The notes: a model not told the origin generated them from the sequence alone. Shown: positions 28,301-37,015, numbered from the stretch's first letter. The stretch: DNA of 64,000 nt from Bin87 sp965208015 (GCA_965208015.1 OZ242309.1:992001-1056000); one strand, 5' to 3'. Program-made: numbers and translations.

Positions 28301-29035
28301 CACTTGTACCTGGTATTCAGTGCTAGGATCGAGGTCAGAGATGGCAGTAGAAGTGCCGGTGCCGTCGTAGCCCGCATCCGTGAAGTCGCCGCTGCCAGCG
28401 CGGTATTGCACGTCGTAGTCGCTGATATCCGGCCGCCCCGCGTTGTCCGGGGCAGTCCAGCTTATTGCCAGCGTGGTATCGCCGTCGGTATCCCCAGCGT
28501 GGACGGTTGGAGCAGCCGGTCTGTCTGGCGGCTCGTCCACATCCGTTACTTTGATGTTGATTTCGATAGTGGCGTCAATAACATTACCAGTTTCGTCAAT
28601 GCCCTGATCGTTTTTGTTGTCTGTGACCTGGAGTGTCACGCTGTACGATGCGGGTTCCCTTTCGAAATCTAGGGTTGTACTTTGACCGACAAAGATCTGC
28701 CGGTCATCGCCATTGAAATCGAACTTGAGCCTGTCGGTTCCAGCGAGCGTATAGGTGAGCGGATCGCCATCGCCGTCATTAGCTGCTGGCAGCGAATCAC
28801 CTATTGGATCTCCCGACGGCGTGTTCTCCTGCACCTCTATGGTGAGAGGATCTGCGGTATCAAACGTCGGTTTTTCTTGACGCGCCGGTGCCGCGGCTAC
28901 CGGCAACACTCCACCAACCAGAATCGCCAACGCCAGCAGGGCGCAAATCCCCAACGCCAATACCGGCCAGCGACGCCCGAGGCTCGCTGCCACGGTTCCG
29001 GCGCTATGGATATTTATGTGCGTGGTGCTCTGCAT
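25349..29035 (-). CDS. Large surface protein with cadherin-like and fibronectin type III domains, C-terminal membrane anchor
   Basis: This 1,228-residue protein is exported through an N-terminal hydrophobic segment (LALGICALLALAILVGGVLP, about 26-45). A cadherin-like domain (about 55-165, TIEVQENTPSGDPIGD) is followed by a fibronectin III domain (about 170-265), several Ig-like beta-sandwich segments, and a second fibronectin III domain (about 935-1030, VTWTEPFDDGGAPITDYDVE). Near the C-terminus a Pro/Thr stalk (PTPTPVPPTPTPTPEPT) leads to a membrane helix (GLAIGLIGIAALVVLITIGA) and RRRD. So most of it lies outside the cell. The ATG at 29035 has AAAGGAG upstream and is preferred over 29053. 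Adhesion or surface-layer function is inference. Confidence 0.8.
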   Translation of the reverse strand: MQSTTHINIHSAGTVAASLGRRWPVLALGICALLALAILVGGVLPVAAAPARQEKPTFDTADPLTIEVQENTPSGDPIGDSLPAANDGDGDPLTYTLAGTDRLKFDFNGDDRQIFVGQSTTLDFEREPASYSVTLQVTDNKNDQGIDETGNVIDATIEINIKVTDVDEPPDRPAAPTVHAGDTDGDTTLAISWTAPDNAGRPDISDYDVQYRAGSGDFTDAGYDGTGTSTAISDLDPSTEYQVQVRAKNDEGIGPWSDSGNGQTGSATTPCETLDIDQDDTAPGATVDLTFRLKPDGCSPGELTSEITIFLHEDIGFPSGFDQDDVRIIAGTRFTPVWADDSMGTDEPHEIELPGCQAWRLGSSDPGVCEDANHPVVIQLENFRLPAQRDTPDDPYEVAIQWDGGMRLPDNVAVYATLEVDGDDEVGYGETIRFQGLGFSDGLTVDLYAARSDGSAGCATAGGGGWTRIGSAEVGSDHRFRADVEVVSSLFRSAGRHQICARDGGGVFNNTSLPVVITAGLEVSGSSEVSPGGEVTLRIVGGSGSRVDEVLVAGQTLNRSQWNQSGDTLRVTLPPRHSGRVTIAARLNGSSELVTVNVTIRDADLSVHPDTGLGLGERFTVRSNDLAGDEVCEVTLGGIRLAFLDDGQDDVRSRNDCPEVIRGGRFLGAVALVNEDGDINSDLISKLLESDGEEKLEITDSAGVKASATVKVTKPTLTVDPDEGEVSPGDYIVFRGKDFPAERGYYDPPSITVEINGRIAKTIYTTSGTWDFEYRVPSRAEGGESIRPLVKINGYPLHDLTLDLDLVVTPGKLAIEPSRIAIGQPITVRLFGLDRFIGGYSVQLRNGPSLGFDGRASFASDGSGEFTGITVIPEDYHQDFAARRDYPATLQVYQGRDRLPGVVETVTLLPERYVPPTFAPDAPAAPAVAADGPFGLTVTWTEPFDDGGAPITDYDVEYGVAGSRVYADAGYSGPGASHTLTGLAQGTEYQVRVRANNAAGTSEWSRPATGATEQLVASIEAAPDTGSVVAGEPAGFRITLSHAADVTVRLTHETDGGFGTDGSGECVITGGAECVYSVDTSESQDSDPGSLTVTISPAAEYAVGTPSARVIIQNPAPTPTPVPPTPTPTPEPTATPEPTDTPIPPPPTIDQGALTSTIVAAVATGETETRDRPIAEEETDGGGLSGLAIGLIGIAALVVLITIGAVVTLVMRRRDVGGAAGGGGDTDE

Positions 29036-29159
29036 GGCGCTCCTTTGCTCCATTCGCGAGGCGAATTCCCAAGGGCCCGCAATAACGGGTCAACCATTTT
29101 ATGCCAGATACATGATATACCGCGTTGACTCAGGTACGACGGCGGCCGGAAAACGGCTT

Positions 29160-29165
29160 TATAAT
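29160..29165 (+). promoter_or_regulatory. Consensus -10 box upstream of the first Uma2 gene
   Basis: A perfect TATAAT lies 25 bases before the ATG at 29190. No good -35 is found at 16-18 bases; a TTGACT at 29125-29130 is too far (29 bases). Confidence 0.35.
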
Positions 29166-29189
29166 GGTTTTCACACGAGAGGCGAAACC

Positions 29190-29798
29190 ATGACCACGCC
29201 CACGAAACCACACACCGGGATGCGCGTATCCGTCGCCGAGTTCCTGGAGCTGGAGCTCCCCGAACCCGATGACAAGCTCAAGATGGAGCTGGACGACGGA
29301 GTGCTCTACATCATGCCCCGACCCCGACTGCGACACCAATCGGCGCACATTGAGCTGATCTATTACTTCAGAAGCCATTTCCGCGCTTTTGCGGAACCGC
29401 TTGGCGAGGTGTACTCCGAATTTGTCGTAGCCCTGCCCGCGGAATTGCCCCGGCTTTTCGTGCCCGACCTATCCATCGTGCTGCGCGGCAGCGGGGCAGC
29501 CGTAGGCGACCGCATGATAGAAGGTGCGCCGGATATTGTGATAGAAATTCTCTCCACCGACCGCAACCGCGACCTGGTGCGGAAGCGGCGAGTGTACGCT
29601 GAGGCAGGCATCCCGGAATACTGGATTTTTGACTGGCTCAACGACACGGCTCTGCAATTGGAATTGCTCGACGGCCAATACCTGGAGCGAGCCGTGCTGA
29701 CCGTCGATGATACGCTGACCACGCCCCGGCTGCCCGGCCTGGCCATCCCCCTGGCCGACGTGTTCCGCCGCCCCGGGCAGCCGTCGCAGAGCCGCTGA
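29190..29798 (+). CDS. Uma2-family (DUF820) restriction-endonuclease-fold protein, copy 1
   Basis: This 202-residue protein has the PD-(D/E)xK fold of Uma2/DUF820. The core is VPDLSIVLRG, GAPDIVIEILSTDRNRDLV and RKRRVYAEAGIPEYWIFDW, with the metal-binding Asp and Glu and the conserved Lys/Tyr. The family is often present in many copies in cyanobacteria and Chloroflexota; a nuclease role linked to mobile elements is suspected but unproven. The ATG at 29190 follows GAGAGGCG. A paralogue follows 28 bases downstream, sharing 102 identical bases in the N-terminal part. Confidence 0.88.
   Translation: MTTPTKPHTGMRVSVAEFLELELPEPDDKLKMELDDGVLYIMPRPRLRHQSAHIELIYYFRSHFRAFAEPLGEVYSEFVVALPAELPRLFVPDLSIVLRGSGAAVGDRMIEGAPDIVIEILSTDRNRDLVRKRRVYAEAGIPEYWIFDWLNDTALQLELLDGQYLERAVLTVDDTLTTPRLPGLAIPLADVFRRPGQPSQSR
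29227..29328 (+). repeat. 102-bp direct repeat, copy A (within Uma2 copy 1)
   Basis: Base-for-base identical to 29864-29965, starting TATCCGTCGCCGAG and ending CCCCGACCCCGAC. Flanking parts of the two genes are clearly diverged. Confidence 0.85.
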
Positions 29799-29826
29799 CC
29801 CGACATTGGCTTATGGATAGTTGACC

Positions 29827-30429
29827 ATGACCACGCCAACGAAACCGTACACCGGGATGCGGATATCCGTCGCCGAGTTCCTGGAGCTGGAGCTCCCCGA
29901 ACCCGATGACAAGCTCAAGATGGAGCTGGACGACGGAGTGCTCTACATCATGCCCCGACCCCGACCGGACCACCAATTCGTGCAGCGGCGCTTCAGCGTT
30001 CACTTTGAGAACTACTTTGACAGGTTCGAGGAACCGCCGGGCGAAGTGCATGACGACGTCGTCATAGGCTTGCCGTCGGAGCTGCCACGGCTTTTTGCGC
30101 CCGACCTCTCAATCATCATTCGCGGCGGCCGGGCCGTGACAGGCGATCGAATGATTGAAGGGCGGCCGGACATCGTAGTGGAAGTCCTTTCCAGCGACCG
30201 CAACCGTGACTTGGTGCGCAAGCGTCAGGTTTATGAGGAGGCCGGTATCCCGGAATATTGGATCTGTGACCGGCGCAACGATACCGTGCGCCTGCTGGAA
30301 CTGCGCGACGGACAGTACGTGGAACGGGCCGCGCTGACCGTCGACGACACGCTGACCATTCCCCTGCTGCCCGGCTTGGCCGTCCCTCTGGGCGACGTGT
30401 TCCGCCACCGCAGCCGGCCGGCCCGGTAA
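29827..30429 (+). CDS. Uma2-family (DUF820) restriction-endonuclease-fold protein, copy 2
   Basis: This 200-residue tandem paralogue of the preceding gene has the same core: APDLSIIIRG, RPDIVVEVLSSDRNRDLV, RKRQVYEEAGIPEYWICDR. Residues about 13-46 are encoded by DNA identical to copy 1, while the rest differs at many positions. The ATG at 29827 is chosen over a TTG 6 bases upstream, by comparison with copy 1. It is followed after 12 bases by the response regulator gene. Confidence 0.88.
   Translation: MTTPTKPYTGMRISVAEFLELELPEPDDKLKMELDDGVLYIMPRPRPDHQFVQRRFSVHFENYFDRFEEPPGEVHDDVVIGLPSELPRLFAPDLSIIIRGGRAVTGDRMIEGRPDIVVEVLSSDRNRDLVRKRQVYEEAGIPEYWICDRRNDTVRLLELRDGQYVERAALTVDDTLTIPLLPGLAVPLGDVFRHRSRPAR
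29864..29965 (+). repeat. 102-bp direct repeat, copy B (within Uma2 copy 2)
   Basis: Identical to 29227-29328; the copies are 637 bases apart, so recombination between them would make a single chimeric gene. Confidence 0.85.
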
Positions 30430-30441
30430 TCTGGCAGCGCC

Positions 30442-31224
30442 ATGCCCCCCCGCGCCGGCAACATACTCATCGTCGACGACGAGGCGACGTCCGCCATCGT
30501 GCGCGCGGTGTGCCGCCGCCTGGAAGATGAAGGCTGGGGCACCACGGTCGTCGGCAAGGACGAGCACGGCTCCGCCGACGAAATGATGTGGGCCGCGTTG
30601 GACGCCCTCGACCAAAATCTGCCCGATGGCGTGATCCTGGATGTCCGACTCGGCGAACACCGCGACGACCAGTTCAAGGGCCTGGACATCCTGAAGCGAA
30701 TCGTTGGGCAGCACCCTCGCCTCCCCGTCCTCATGTTCACCCAGTACAGTCAGGGGGTCGAGCGTGACACGGTGGCCCGCAGCGCGCTCCAGGTCGAAGC
30801 GCCCGTCGAGTTCATCGACAAGCTCGCTTCACCCGAAGAAGTTGCGCTGCGCATCCGGCGCCTGGTGGGAGCAGAGCCCCGTTCCATCGCCATCGGAAGC
30901 CGCATTATCGTCGATGCGGACGCTCGCTCCGTGTTGGTACGCGACGAAAGCGGGCAGCCCGTGCCGGTGTCGGATATTTCCGGCCGCCGGTTTGACATTC
31001 TGCGCGAACTGGCCGAAGCCTGGTATCGCAGCCCGGGAAATATGGTCCCCTTCGACCGATTGGAGCGCTACCTGGAAGGCGACGACACCCGCGCCTCCTT
31101 GCGGGTTCGCGTCCGCGAGATCAAGGTGTCCCTGAGCCGAGCGCTGGGCATGTCATTGGGCGCCAACGATTTCATCATCAGCGTGCGGGACCGCGGCTAC
31201 CGGCTGCTGCCTCCGCGCGAGTAG
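30442..31224 (+). CDS. Response regulator with winged-helix output domain
   Basis: This 260-residue regulator has a receiver domain (about 7-145) with the acidic pair in ILIVDDEATS, the phospho-acceptor Asp67 in GVILDVRLGE, Thr in LMFTQYS and Lys in EFIDKLAS. The C-terminal half (about 175-258) resembles an OmpR/PhoB winged helix (SLRVRVREIKVSLSRALG, then DRGYRLLPP). The histidine kinase follows after 8 bases. The receiver is complete, unlike that of the regulator at 59106. Target genes are unknown; the stalk protein downstream is a candidate. Confidence 0.87.
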   Translation: MPPRAGNILIVDDEATSAIVRAVCRRLEDEGWGTTVVGKDEHGSADEMMWAALDALDQNLPDGVILDVRLGEHRDDQFKGLDILKRIVGQHPRLPVLMFTQYSQGVERDTVARSALQVEAPVEFIDKLASPEEVALRIRRLVGAEPRSIAIGSRIIVDADARSVLVRDESGQPVPVSDISGRRFDILRELAEAWYRSPGNMVPFDRLERYLEGDDTRASLRVRVREIKVSLSRALGMSLGANDFIISVRDRGYRLLPPRE

Positions 31225-31232
31225 AGCGACCC

Positions 31233-32216
31233 ATGGCGGTTCTGACGCGACGACGACTCTCCTTCCACCCCTGGCCTGCCATGGTTGGCATCTCGTTGGC
31301 CGTCTTGGGGCTGGGCCTGATGATCGCTTCACTGTTCCTGGATCCGGCCCAATTGTTCCCTGAGCCCTGGACTATAGAGCCCCTGTCCTACATCGGCATC
31401 GCCGGCGTGGTGTTCGGACTGGCCCTCGCCGTGAGCGTTTACGTCGTCTCCAGCATGCGGCATCGTCACGCCAACGGCCGCAACGGGGCGGACGACTGGA
31501 GCCGGCTCACCGAGCAGCACTTCGAGACTTTCCAGCACGACCTGGGCCGCCCCATGCGCCGCATCCTCGGCAAATGCCGCGAGGTTCGCGGCGTGCTGGC
31601 GGCCACCGGCGAGGACGTGTCGGCCAGCATCCACGAACTGCTGGATGAGATCGAAGAGCAGGCGCCGTCATTCCGGCTCATGATGGGCAACATCCAGGTC
31701 ATGATCAATCTGGAAACGCCGGACGCGCCCATAGAGCGTTATCCGGTGGAACCTTCCGCCGTCGTCAGCCGCATCGTGGAGCGTTACACCGGCCAAGCCG
31801 CCGAGCAGGGCAAGGACATCGCCTGGTGGTCGGAACCCGAGGATTTCGGCCTCGTCTATTCCGACGCCGCCGCCCTGGAACACATCATCGCCAACCTGGT
31901 GGACAACGCGCTGCGCTACGGCGGGGAATATATCGAAATAACGATCACCCGCGATTCCTACAACTTCCAAGTGCGCGTCTCCGATGATGGTCCCGGCATC
32001 CCCATCCATTACCGGGCTCACCTCTTCGACCGCGGATGGACGCCGCAGCTGGGCCGCAGCGAAGAAAAGACCTCGTCCGGCCTCGGCTTGTACATCAGCC
32101 GCACCCTGGCGCTGCGATACGGCGGAGACCTTGCCGTGGAGTCGACGCTCGCTACGGCAGACGGGCCCCACACCGTGTTTACGCTGACGCTTCCCGTGGG
32201 CGCTCCCGTCGTCTAG
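31233..32216 (+). CDS. Membrane sensor histidine kinase
   Basis: This 327-residue kinase has two membrane helices (about 16-36 and 50-73) with a short extracellular loop, so it has almost no periplasmic sensor domain. The phospho-acceptor His102 is in TFQHDLGRPMRR, the N-box in HIIANLVDNALRYGG, and the G-boxes in SDDGPGIPIHY and SSGLGLYISRTLALRYGG. Signals may come from the membrane or from a partner such as the downstream exported stalk protein. It is in an operon with its cognate regulator. Confidence 0.9.
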   Translation: MAVLTRRRLSFHPWPAMVGISLAVLGLGLMIASLFLDPAQLFPEPWTIEPLSYIGIAGVVFGLALAVSVYVVSSMRHRHANGRNGADDWSRLTEQHFETFQHDLGRPMRRILGKCREVRGVLAATGEDVSASIHELLDEIEEQAPSFRLMMGNIQVMINLETPDAPIERYPVEPSAVVSRIVERYTGQAAEQGKDIAWWSEPEDFGLVYSDAAALEHIIANLVDNALRYGGEYIEITITRDSYNFQVRVSDDGPGIPIHYRAHLFDRGWTPQLGRSEEKTSSGLGLYISRTLALRYGGDLAVESTLATADGPHTVFTLTLPVGAPVV

Positions 32217-32247
32217 CGACCTTCCTGCTGCTTCGGACCGTCGTACA

Positions 32248-33093
32248 TTGCGGCAGCAGATCGTAGCCGTCACCGCCGCAGTCCTGCTGGTGGTTTTGTT
32301 CCTTGCGCTTTGGCTATCGAATTTGCCGGGTCTGCCTGCCGTTCCTTACCGGACAGAACGGCCTCAGCCCACAGCCACCCCGACTCAGGCGCCGCCCACG
32401 CCCATCGTGATAACCGCTACGCCCACCCTATCGCCCACTCTCACCCCCACTGTCCTGCCGACCCCAACTCCGCCTTCTACCCCGGTTCCCACTCCAACGC
32501 CTACACCGAGGCCCACACCGACCCCGCCCCAACCTACGCCCACGCCGCGACCCCATTTTTTGGAGGTGCGCGACCCAGCGGATATGGCAACCATCTACGG
32601 CCCACCGGCGACGGTCGTTTCGGGATCCACGCTGCCTTGGTCAATCGTTGAGTTCATCTATTCCAGCAGCGCATTTCCCGAGCGCGACATCCGGGTTCAG
32701 GCGGATGCGAACGGAAACTATGCCGGCACGGTGCCGTTGTACGAAGGGATAAACGTGATTGAGGTAATTGGGTATCACGGCTCATCCTCACAACAGCAAC
32801 GCCAGTTCCTGCAGGTCAATTACGCGGGCTCTCAGGGAGAGCTGACCTTGACCATCACGGATCCTCCCGACGGGTCTACGGTAAGCAACCGCCTCCTGAC
32901 CATCGCCGGGGTCACTGCGCCCGACGCTGAAGTAGTGATAAACGACCTGATCCCAGCGCTGCCCGATCCCACCGGCCAATGGGTAGCCAACCTGCTGCTT
33001 CGGCCCGGCGTTAACATAATCCGGGTGGTGACATCCCGGGGCGACGGAGTAACCGAAGCGGTTGTCACGGTCACCTACGAACCCGACTCGTGA
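32248..33093 (+). CDS. Membrane-anchored stalk protein with Pro/Thr-rich linker and Ig-like repeats
   Basis: This 281-residue protein has an N-terminal membrane helix (about 5-24), then about 65 residues of Pro/Thr repeats (TPTPTPRPTPTPPQPTPTP) and two Ig-like beta-sandwich units of the Glucodextranase-B-like type (about 105-190, VRDPADMATIYGPP; about 195-280, ITDPPDGSTVSNRLLTIAG). The start is a TTG at 32248; no ATG is available nearby. It sits 31 bases after the histidine kinase. The stalk resembles that of the large surface protein at 25349, so both may be part of the same surface layer. Function unknown. Confidence 0.72.
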   Translation: MRQQIVAVTAAVLLVVLFLALWLSNLPGLPAVPYRTERPQPTATPTQAPPTPIVITATPTLSPTLTPTVLPTPTPPSTPVPTPTPTPRPTPTPPQPTPTPRPHFLEVRDPADMATIYGPPATVVSGSTLPWSIVEFIYSSSAFPERDIRVQADANGNYAGTVPLYEGINVIEVIGYHGSSSQQQRQFLQVNYAGSQGELTLTITDPPDGSTVSNRLLTIAGVTAPDAEVVINDLIPALPDPTGQWVANLLLRPGVNIIRVVTSRGDGVTEAVVTVTYEPDS

Positions 33094-33182
33094 CCCGTAC
33101 TCGGGCCATGTGGTTAGCCCGGACCACGGTTCCCGCTCATTTGCTTGACTGGAACCCGGCGGTACGCAAGTCGATGGTTTTG

Positions 33183-33191
33183 TGGTAAAAT
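33183..33191 (+). promoter_or_regulatory. Extended -10 element upstream of dnaG
   Basis: TGGTAAAAT is an extended -10 (TG, one base, TAAAAT) 38 bases before the dnaG start. The -35 is poor (TACGCA at 33163-33168), as is common for extended -10 promoters. Confidence 0.45.
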
Positions 33192-33229
33192 AGGTTTGGC
33201 GAATTGTCTTTGCGGTAATTTGCTTTCCT

Positions 33230-35071
33230 ATGACGCAACTTGATGACGTAAAAAGCCGGCTGGACATCGTCGAATTGGTCGGCGGTTACGTTCAGTTGCA
33301 GAGGGCGGGCAGCTCCTTCAAGGCGAATTGCCCTTTCCACCAGGAAAGGACGCCGTCGTTTTTCGTGTTTCCCGACCGCCAGTCCTGGCGCTGCTTTGGC
33401 GCCTGCGCCGAGGGTGGCGACGCCTTTTCCTTCGTGATGAAGGCCGACCGGGTGGACTTCCGCGAAGCCCTGGTCCGTCTGGGCGCCCGTGTCGGCGTCA
33501 CCATCACCGACCAAGCGGAAACCGGCGGTCGCTCTCGGCTGCTGTTGGAAATCAACGACGCGGCGCGCCAGTTTTTCCAACGCGTTCTGGCGGAACCGGA
33601 AGCCGCCTTCGTGCGCGAATACTTGACTGGGCGCGGCCTCAACGAGCGGTCGTTGCAGACCTTTGAGTTCGGATACAGCCCGGCGCGGGACAATCGGCTA
33701 TTGGCCCACCTGACCAACGCCGGATACGAGCCGCAAACCATCGCCGAAGCCGGCTTGGCCCGGGAGACTGAAGACGGACGCTTCTACGACCTCTTCCGCG
33801 GACGGCTGATGATCCCCATCCGGGACTGGTCGGCCCGCGTTGCCGGGTTCGGCAGCCGGGCGCTGGACGACAACGCCACCCCGAAATATCTCAATACGCC
33901 CCGGACGCCGGTGTTCGACAAGTCTCGCATTCTGTACGCCATGCACCTGGCCAAGGAACCCGTCCGCCAGAACGGCGCAGTCATCGTCGAAGGCTACATG
34001 GACGCCGTGATGGCCCACCAGCACGGTTTTGACAACGTGGTCGCGTCCATGGGAACCGCTCTAACGGAACATCAAGTTGCCCTGGTGCGCCGGTTGACGC
34101 ATCGCGTCACCATGGCCCTCGATGGCGACCCTGCCGGCCGTAACGCGACGCTGCGGAGCCTCGAATCGTCCTGGGGTGTTTTTCAGCAACGAGACCAGAG
34201 ATCCGCCAATCGGGCCGGAGCGTCCGTCCTGCAACAGCCGGAGGTGCTGGACCTCCGGGTCGCCGAGTTACCCTCCGGCAAAGACCCGGACGACTTCATT
34301 CGCCAGTCACCCCACGAATGGACCGAGTTTATTGAAGCCGCTGCGCCGTTGTTCGACTACCTTCTGGCCGCGCTGACCGAGCGCGTCGATGTGACGACCG
34401 CGGACGGACGGTCCTGGGCCGCGCAAACCATGCTGCGCTTCGTGGCGCACGTGCCGGACCCCATCAAGCGAGATTTCTACCTTGACGCGCTTTCGGCCCA
34501 TTTCAGCATCGACGTGGCTACCCTGCGCACAGCAATGCCCATGGTCTCCCGGACTCAGGCTCCGGGCCGGCGCAGCAATCGCGCGCCCGCTACTGCCGAC
34601 GAAGCAGGGCCACTGCCTGATCGCGAGGGGAACGCTGCCGAGGAGTTGGTGTTGAAGATTTTGCTTCAACACCCGGATCAGTTTGGAGAGGCGACAGTAA
34701 AGTCAGTGCGTCCCGAGTGGTTTACCCGGAGCGAAAACCGGGAAATTTTACGGTACGTAATCTCTCTTATGGAACCAAACGCAAATGACTGGGATTCGGT
34801 GGCGCCGGAACTGGAGCAACACGTTCAGCATTTGCTGAACAGCGACCCGGTGCTGTCCACGCCATCCAAGGTCGAAGGCGCATTGAAACAAGCATGTCTT
34901 CGTCTGCAGAGAGAGCACTCAATCAATCAAAACTCCCAATTGGCTATCGCGATGGCCGATGAGGATCTAGAGGATCCTGATTCGGCAATCGCCAGCCTTT
35001 GGTTGGAGAGTAAGAACAGCCTGCGCGAGATCGACCTGCTACGGCAGCCGGCTTCGTCACACCACAGATAA
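33230..35071 (+). CDS. dnaG: DNA primase
   Basis: This 613-residue primase makes RNA primers for replication. The zinc finger (CPFHQERTPSF, then WRCFGACAEGGDAF) has Cys34, His37, Cys55 and Cys59; its last pair is Cx3C rather than the usual Cx2C, a form I associate with Chloroflexota. The TOPRIM domain shows VIVEGYMDAVMAHQHGFDNV and MALDGDPAGRNA. The C-terminal part is the helicase-binding region. Its stop codon lies within the ribosome binding site of rpoD, so the two are co-expressed, as in the classic macromolecular synthesis operon (without rpsU here). Confidence 0.95.
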   Translation: MTQLDDVKSRLDIVELVGGYVQLQRAGSSFKANCPFHQERTPSFFVFPDRQSWRCFGACAEGGDAFSFVMKADRVDFREALVRLGARVGVTITDQAETGGRSRLLLEINDAARQFFQRVLAEPEAAFVREYLTGRGLNERSLQTFEFGYSPARDNRLLAHLTNAGYEPQTIAEAGLARETEDGRFYDLFRGRLMIPIRDWSARVAGFGSRALDDNATPKYLNTPRTPVFDKSRILYAMHLAKEPVRQNGAVIVEGYMDAVMAHQHGFDNVVASMGTALTEHQVALVRRLTHRVTMALDGDPAGRNATLRSLESSWGVFQQRDQRSANRAGASVLQQPEVLDLRVAELPSGKDPDDFIRQSPHEWTEFIEAAAPLFDYLLAALTERVDVTTADGRSWAAQTMLRFVAHVPDPIKRDFYLDALSAHFSIDVATLRTAMPMVSRTQAPGRRSNRAPATADEAGPLPDREGNAAEELVLKILLQHPDQFGEATVKSVRPEWFTRSENREILRYVISLMEPNANDWDSVAPELEQHVQHLLNSDPVLSTPSKVEGALKQACLRLQREHSINQNSQLAIAMADEDLEDPDSAIASLWLESKNSLREIDLLRQPASSHHR

Positions 35072-35082
35072 AGGAGAGGTTT

Positions 35083-36942
35083 ATGACCATCATGAACAAC
35101 CGCCGCAACGTAATCGTTCCCGACGAAGACGGGGACTACGACGCGGGTGAAGCGGTCGCCATCTCCGACGACTCAGATAACTACGGCCGGGCCCGATCCA
35201 GTGCGGCCGTCGCCGACGAAGCAGACTACGAAGACGAACGCGCCGAAGAGGACGACGTGAGCGTCGCCGTCGTGATTGTCGACGATCCGGACTCAACCGA
35301 AGACGAATGGCAAATTCGACGCGCCGCTGCCGTCCGCACCGTCCTTCCCGAGCTGGACGGCCCGTCCGCTCGGGACATGGAGCGTGAAGAACGCGATTGG
35401 GCCGACGTCGATACTTCCGAAGGCACCGATGCCCTGGATGATCCGGTACGCATGTACCTGCGCGAAATCGGCCGGGTCGACCTGCTCACATCCGCCGACG
35501 AGCGCCGACTGGCCCGTGAGCTCGAGGGGCTCAACCACCTGCGCAAGTTCGACGGCATGAGCTATCTGTCCAAGCTGGACAACCCCGAAGAGATCGAAAA
35601 GGCTCTCGACGGCCAGCCGCTGCTCGAGTCCAAAGATATCTGCCGCAGGGTGGCGGCCCGACTGGCCAACGGTTTCAGCGTCGACTACCTGCCGGCTATC
35701 GGCGACGTCGAGCTGGACAACGCCGTCTGGGAAACCACCATGCTGCTGCTGGCCCGTATCGCCAACGCGGCTCCGCTGGTTCGATCCCTCGCCCGCTATC
35801 TCGAACTCAACGAGGCCATGCCGCTGGACGAGGTCAAGGATTCCCCGGCGCTGCGAAAAGCCATCGACGCCGAGGTGTCCCAGGAGATGATTGACCAGGT
35901 TGCCAACGACCTGAGCATCAGCCCCGAGGTGGCCTACCAGCGCATCGTTCAGCTCTCGTTGGACACTTGGGTCTTGCCCCAGAACATCGTTGACGTGGTA
36001 ACCGGCTACGTGCCGATTTGGGCGGAGTTGCATCCCGATGGCGTGGAGGGCTGCTACAGCCCGGAACAGGGTCTGGACGTGCCCTCGGTGTATGTCCACG
36101 ATGACGAATGTTCGCTGTTGCTGCTCTCCCAGTTGCTGCGCGAGCCCGGACTGATCGACCGCGTGGAGGAAAAGAAATTCGAAGCGGCCGGCTATTACTA
36201 CATCACGATGAAGAACGGCGAGCGGGCCCAGACTCATCTGACCGAAGCCAACCTCCGCCTCGTAGTGAGCGTGGCCAAGAAATACATCGGCCGCGGCATG
36301 GCCTTGCTGGACATGATCCAGGAGGGCAACATCGGTTTGATCCGCGCGGTGGAAAAGTTCGACTACCGCAAGGGTTACAAGTTCAGCACCTACGCAACCT
36401 GGTGGATCCGCCAGGCCATCACGCGAGCCATCGCGGACCAGGCACGCACGATCCGCATTCCCGTCCACATGGTCGAGACCATCAACAAGCTGATGCGGCA
36501 CCATCGCCGCCTGCTGCAGGAAAAAGGCCGCGAGCCTTCCACCGAAGAGCTGGCGGAAGCCATGGAAATGACCCCCGAAAAGGTCGAGGAGATCCAGAAG
36601 ATCTCTCAGGAGCCGGTCTCACTGGAAACACCCATCGGGGAGGAAGAGGACTCCTTCCTCGGGGATTTCATCGAGGACCGCACCACCTTGGCGCCGGCCG
36701 ACGCAGCGTCGGCACAACTGCTCCGCGAACAGGTGCAGGAGGTACTGGATACCCTGACCGACCGGGAAAGTCGCGTGCTCAAACTGCGCTTCGGTCTGGA
36801 AGACGGCCGCACCCGCACCCTTGAGGAAGTCGGCCGCGAATTCGGGGTTACCCGCGAACGGATTCGGCAGATCGAGGCCAAGGCCATTCGAAAGCTCCGC
36901 CACCCCACGCGGTCCAAGAAGCTGCGCGACTATCTGGAATAA
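35083..36942 (+). CDS. rpoD: RNA polymerase primary sigma factor
   Basis: This 619-residue sigma-70 has an acidic N-terminus (about 1-100), region 1.2 (DDPVRMYLREIGRVDLLT), region 2 (LLDMIQEGNIGLIRAVEKFD, then FSTYATWWIRQAITRAI), region 3 (IRIPVHMVETINKL) and region 4 (TLEEVGREFGVTRERIRQIE). It recognises TTGACA/TATAAT promoters, in line with those at 9599 and 20993. AAGGAG is 7 bases upstream of the ATG. Confidence 0.96.
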   Translation: MTIMNNRRNVIVPDEDGDYDAGEAVAISDDSDNYGRARSSAAVADEADYEDERAEEDDVSVAVVIVDDPDSTEDEWQIRRAAAVRTVLPELDGPSARDMEREERDWADVDTSEGTDALDDPVRMYLREIGRVDLLTSADERRLARELEGLNHLRKFDGMSYLSKLDNPEEIEKALDGQPLLESKDICRRVAARLANGFSVDYLPAIGDVELDNAVWETTMLLLARIANAAPLVRSLARYLELNEAMPLDEVKDSPALRKAIDAEVSQEMIDQVANDLSISPEVAYQRIVQLSLDTWVLPQNIVDVVTGYVPIWAELHPDGVEGCYSPEQGLDVPSVYVHDDECSLLLLSQLLREPGLIDRVEEKKFEAAGYYYITMKNGERAQTHLTEANLRLVVSVAKKYIGRGMALLDMIQEGNIGLIRAVEKFDYRKGYKFSTYATWWIRQAITRAIADQARTIRIPVHMVETINKLMRHHRRLLQEKGREPSTEELAEAMEMTPEKVEEIQKISQEPVSLETPIGEEEDSFLGDFIEDRTTLAPADAASAQLLREQVQEVLDTLTDRESRVLKLRFGLEDGRTRTLEEVGREFGVTRERIRQIEAKAIRKLRHPTRSKKLRDYLE

Positions 36943-37015
36943 TCCTGTCAATCGGGAATGTTTCTCATCTCGGGGCGGCGCTGGGCGCTGCCCCGCACAT
37001 TTTCAGTTAGACGCG

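Noticed and set aside
32340..32560. Possible tandem repeat or CRISPR-like array
   Set aside because: The periodicity comes from Pro-Thr codons of a stalk; there are no spacers or regular repeat units. The same applies to 25600-25700.
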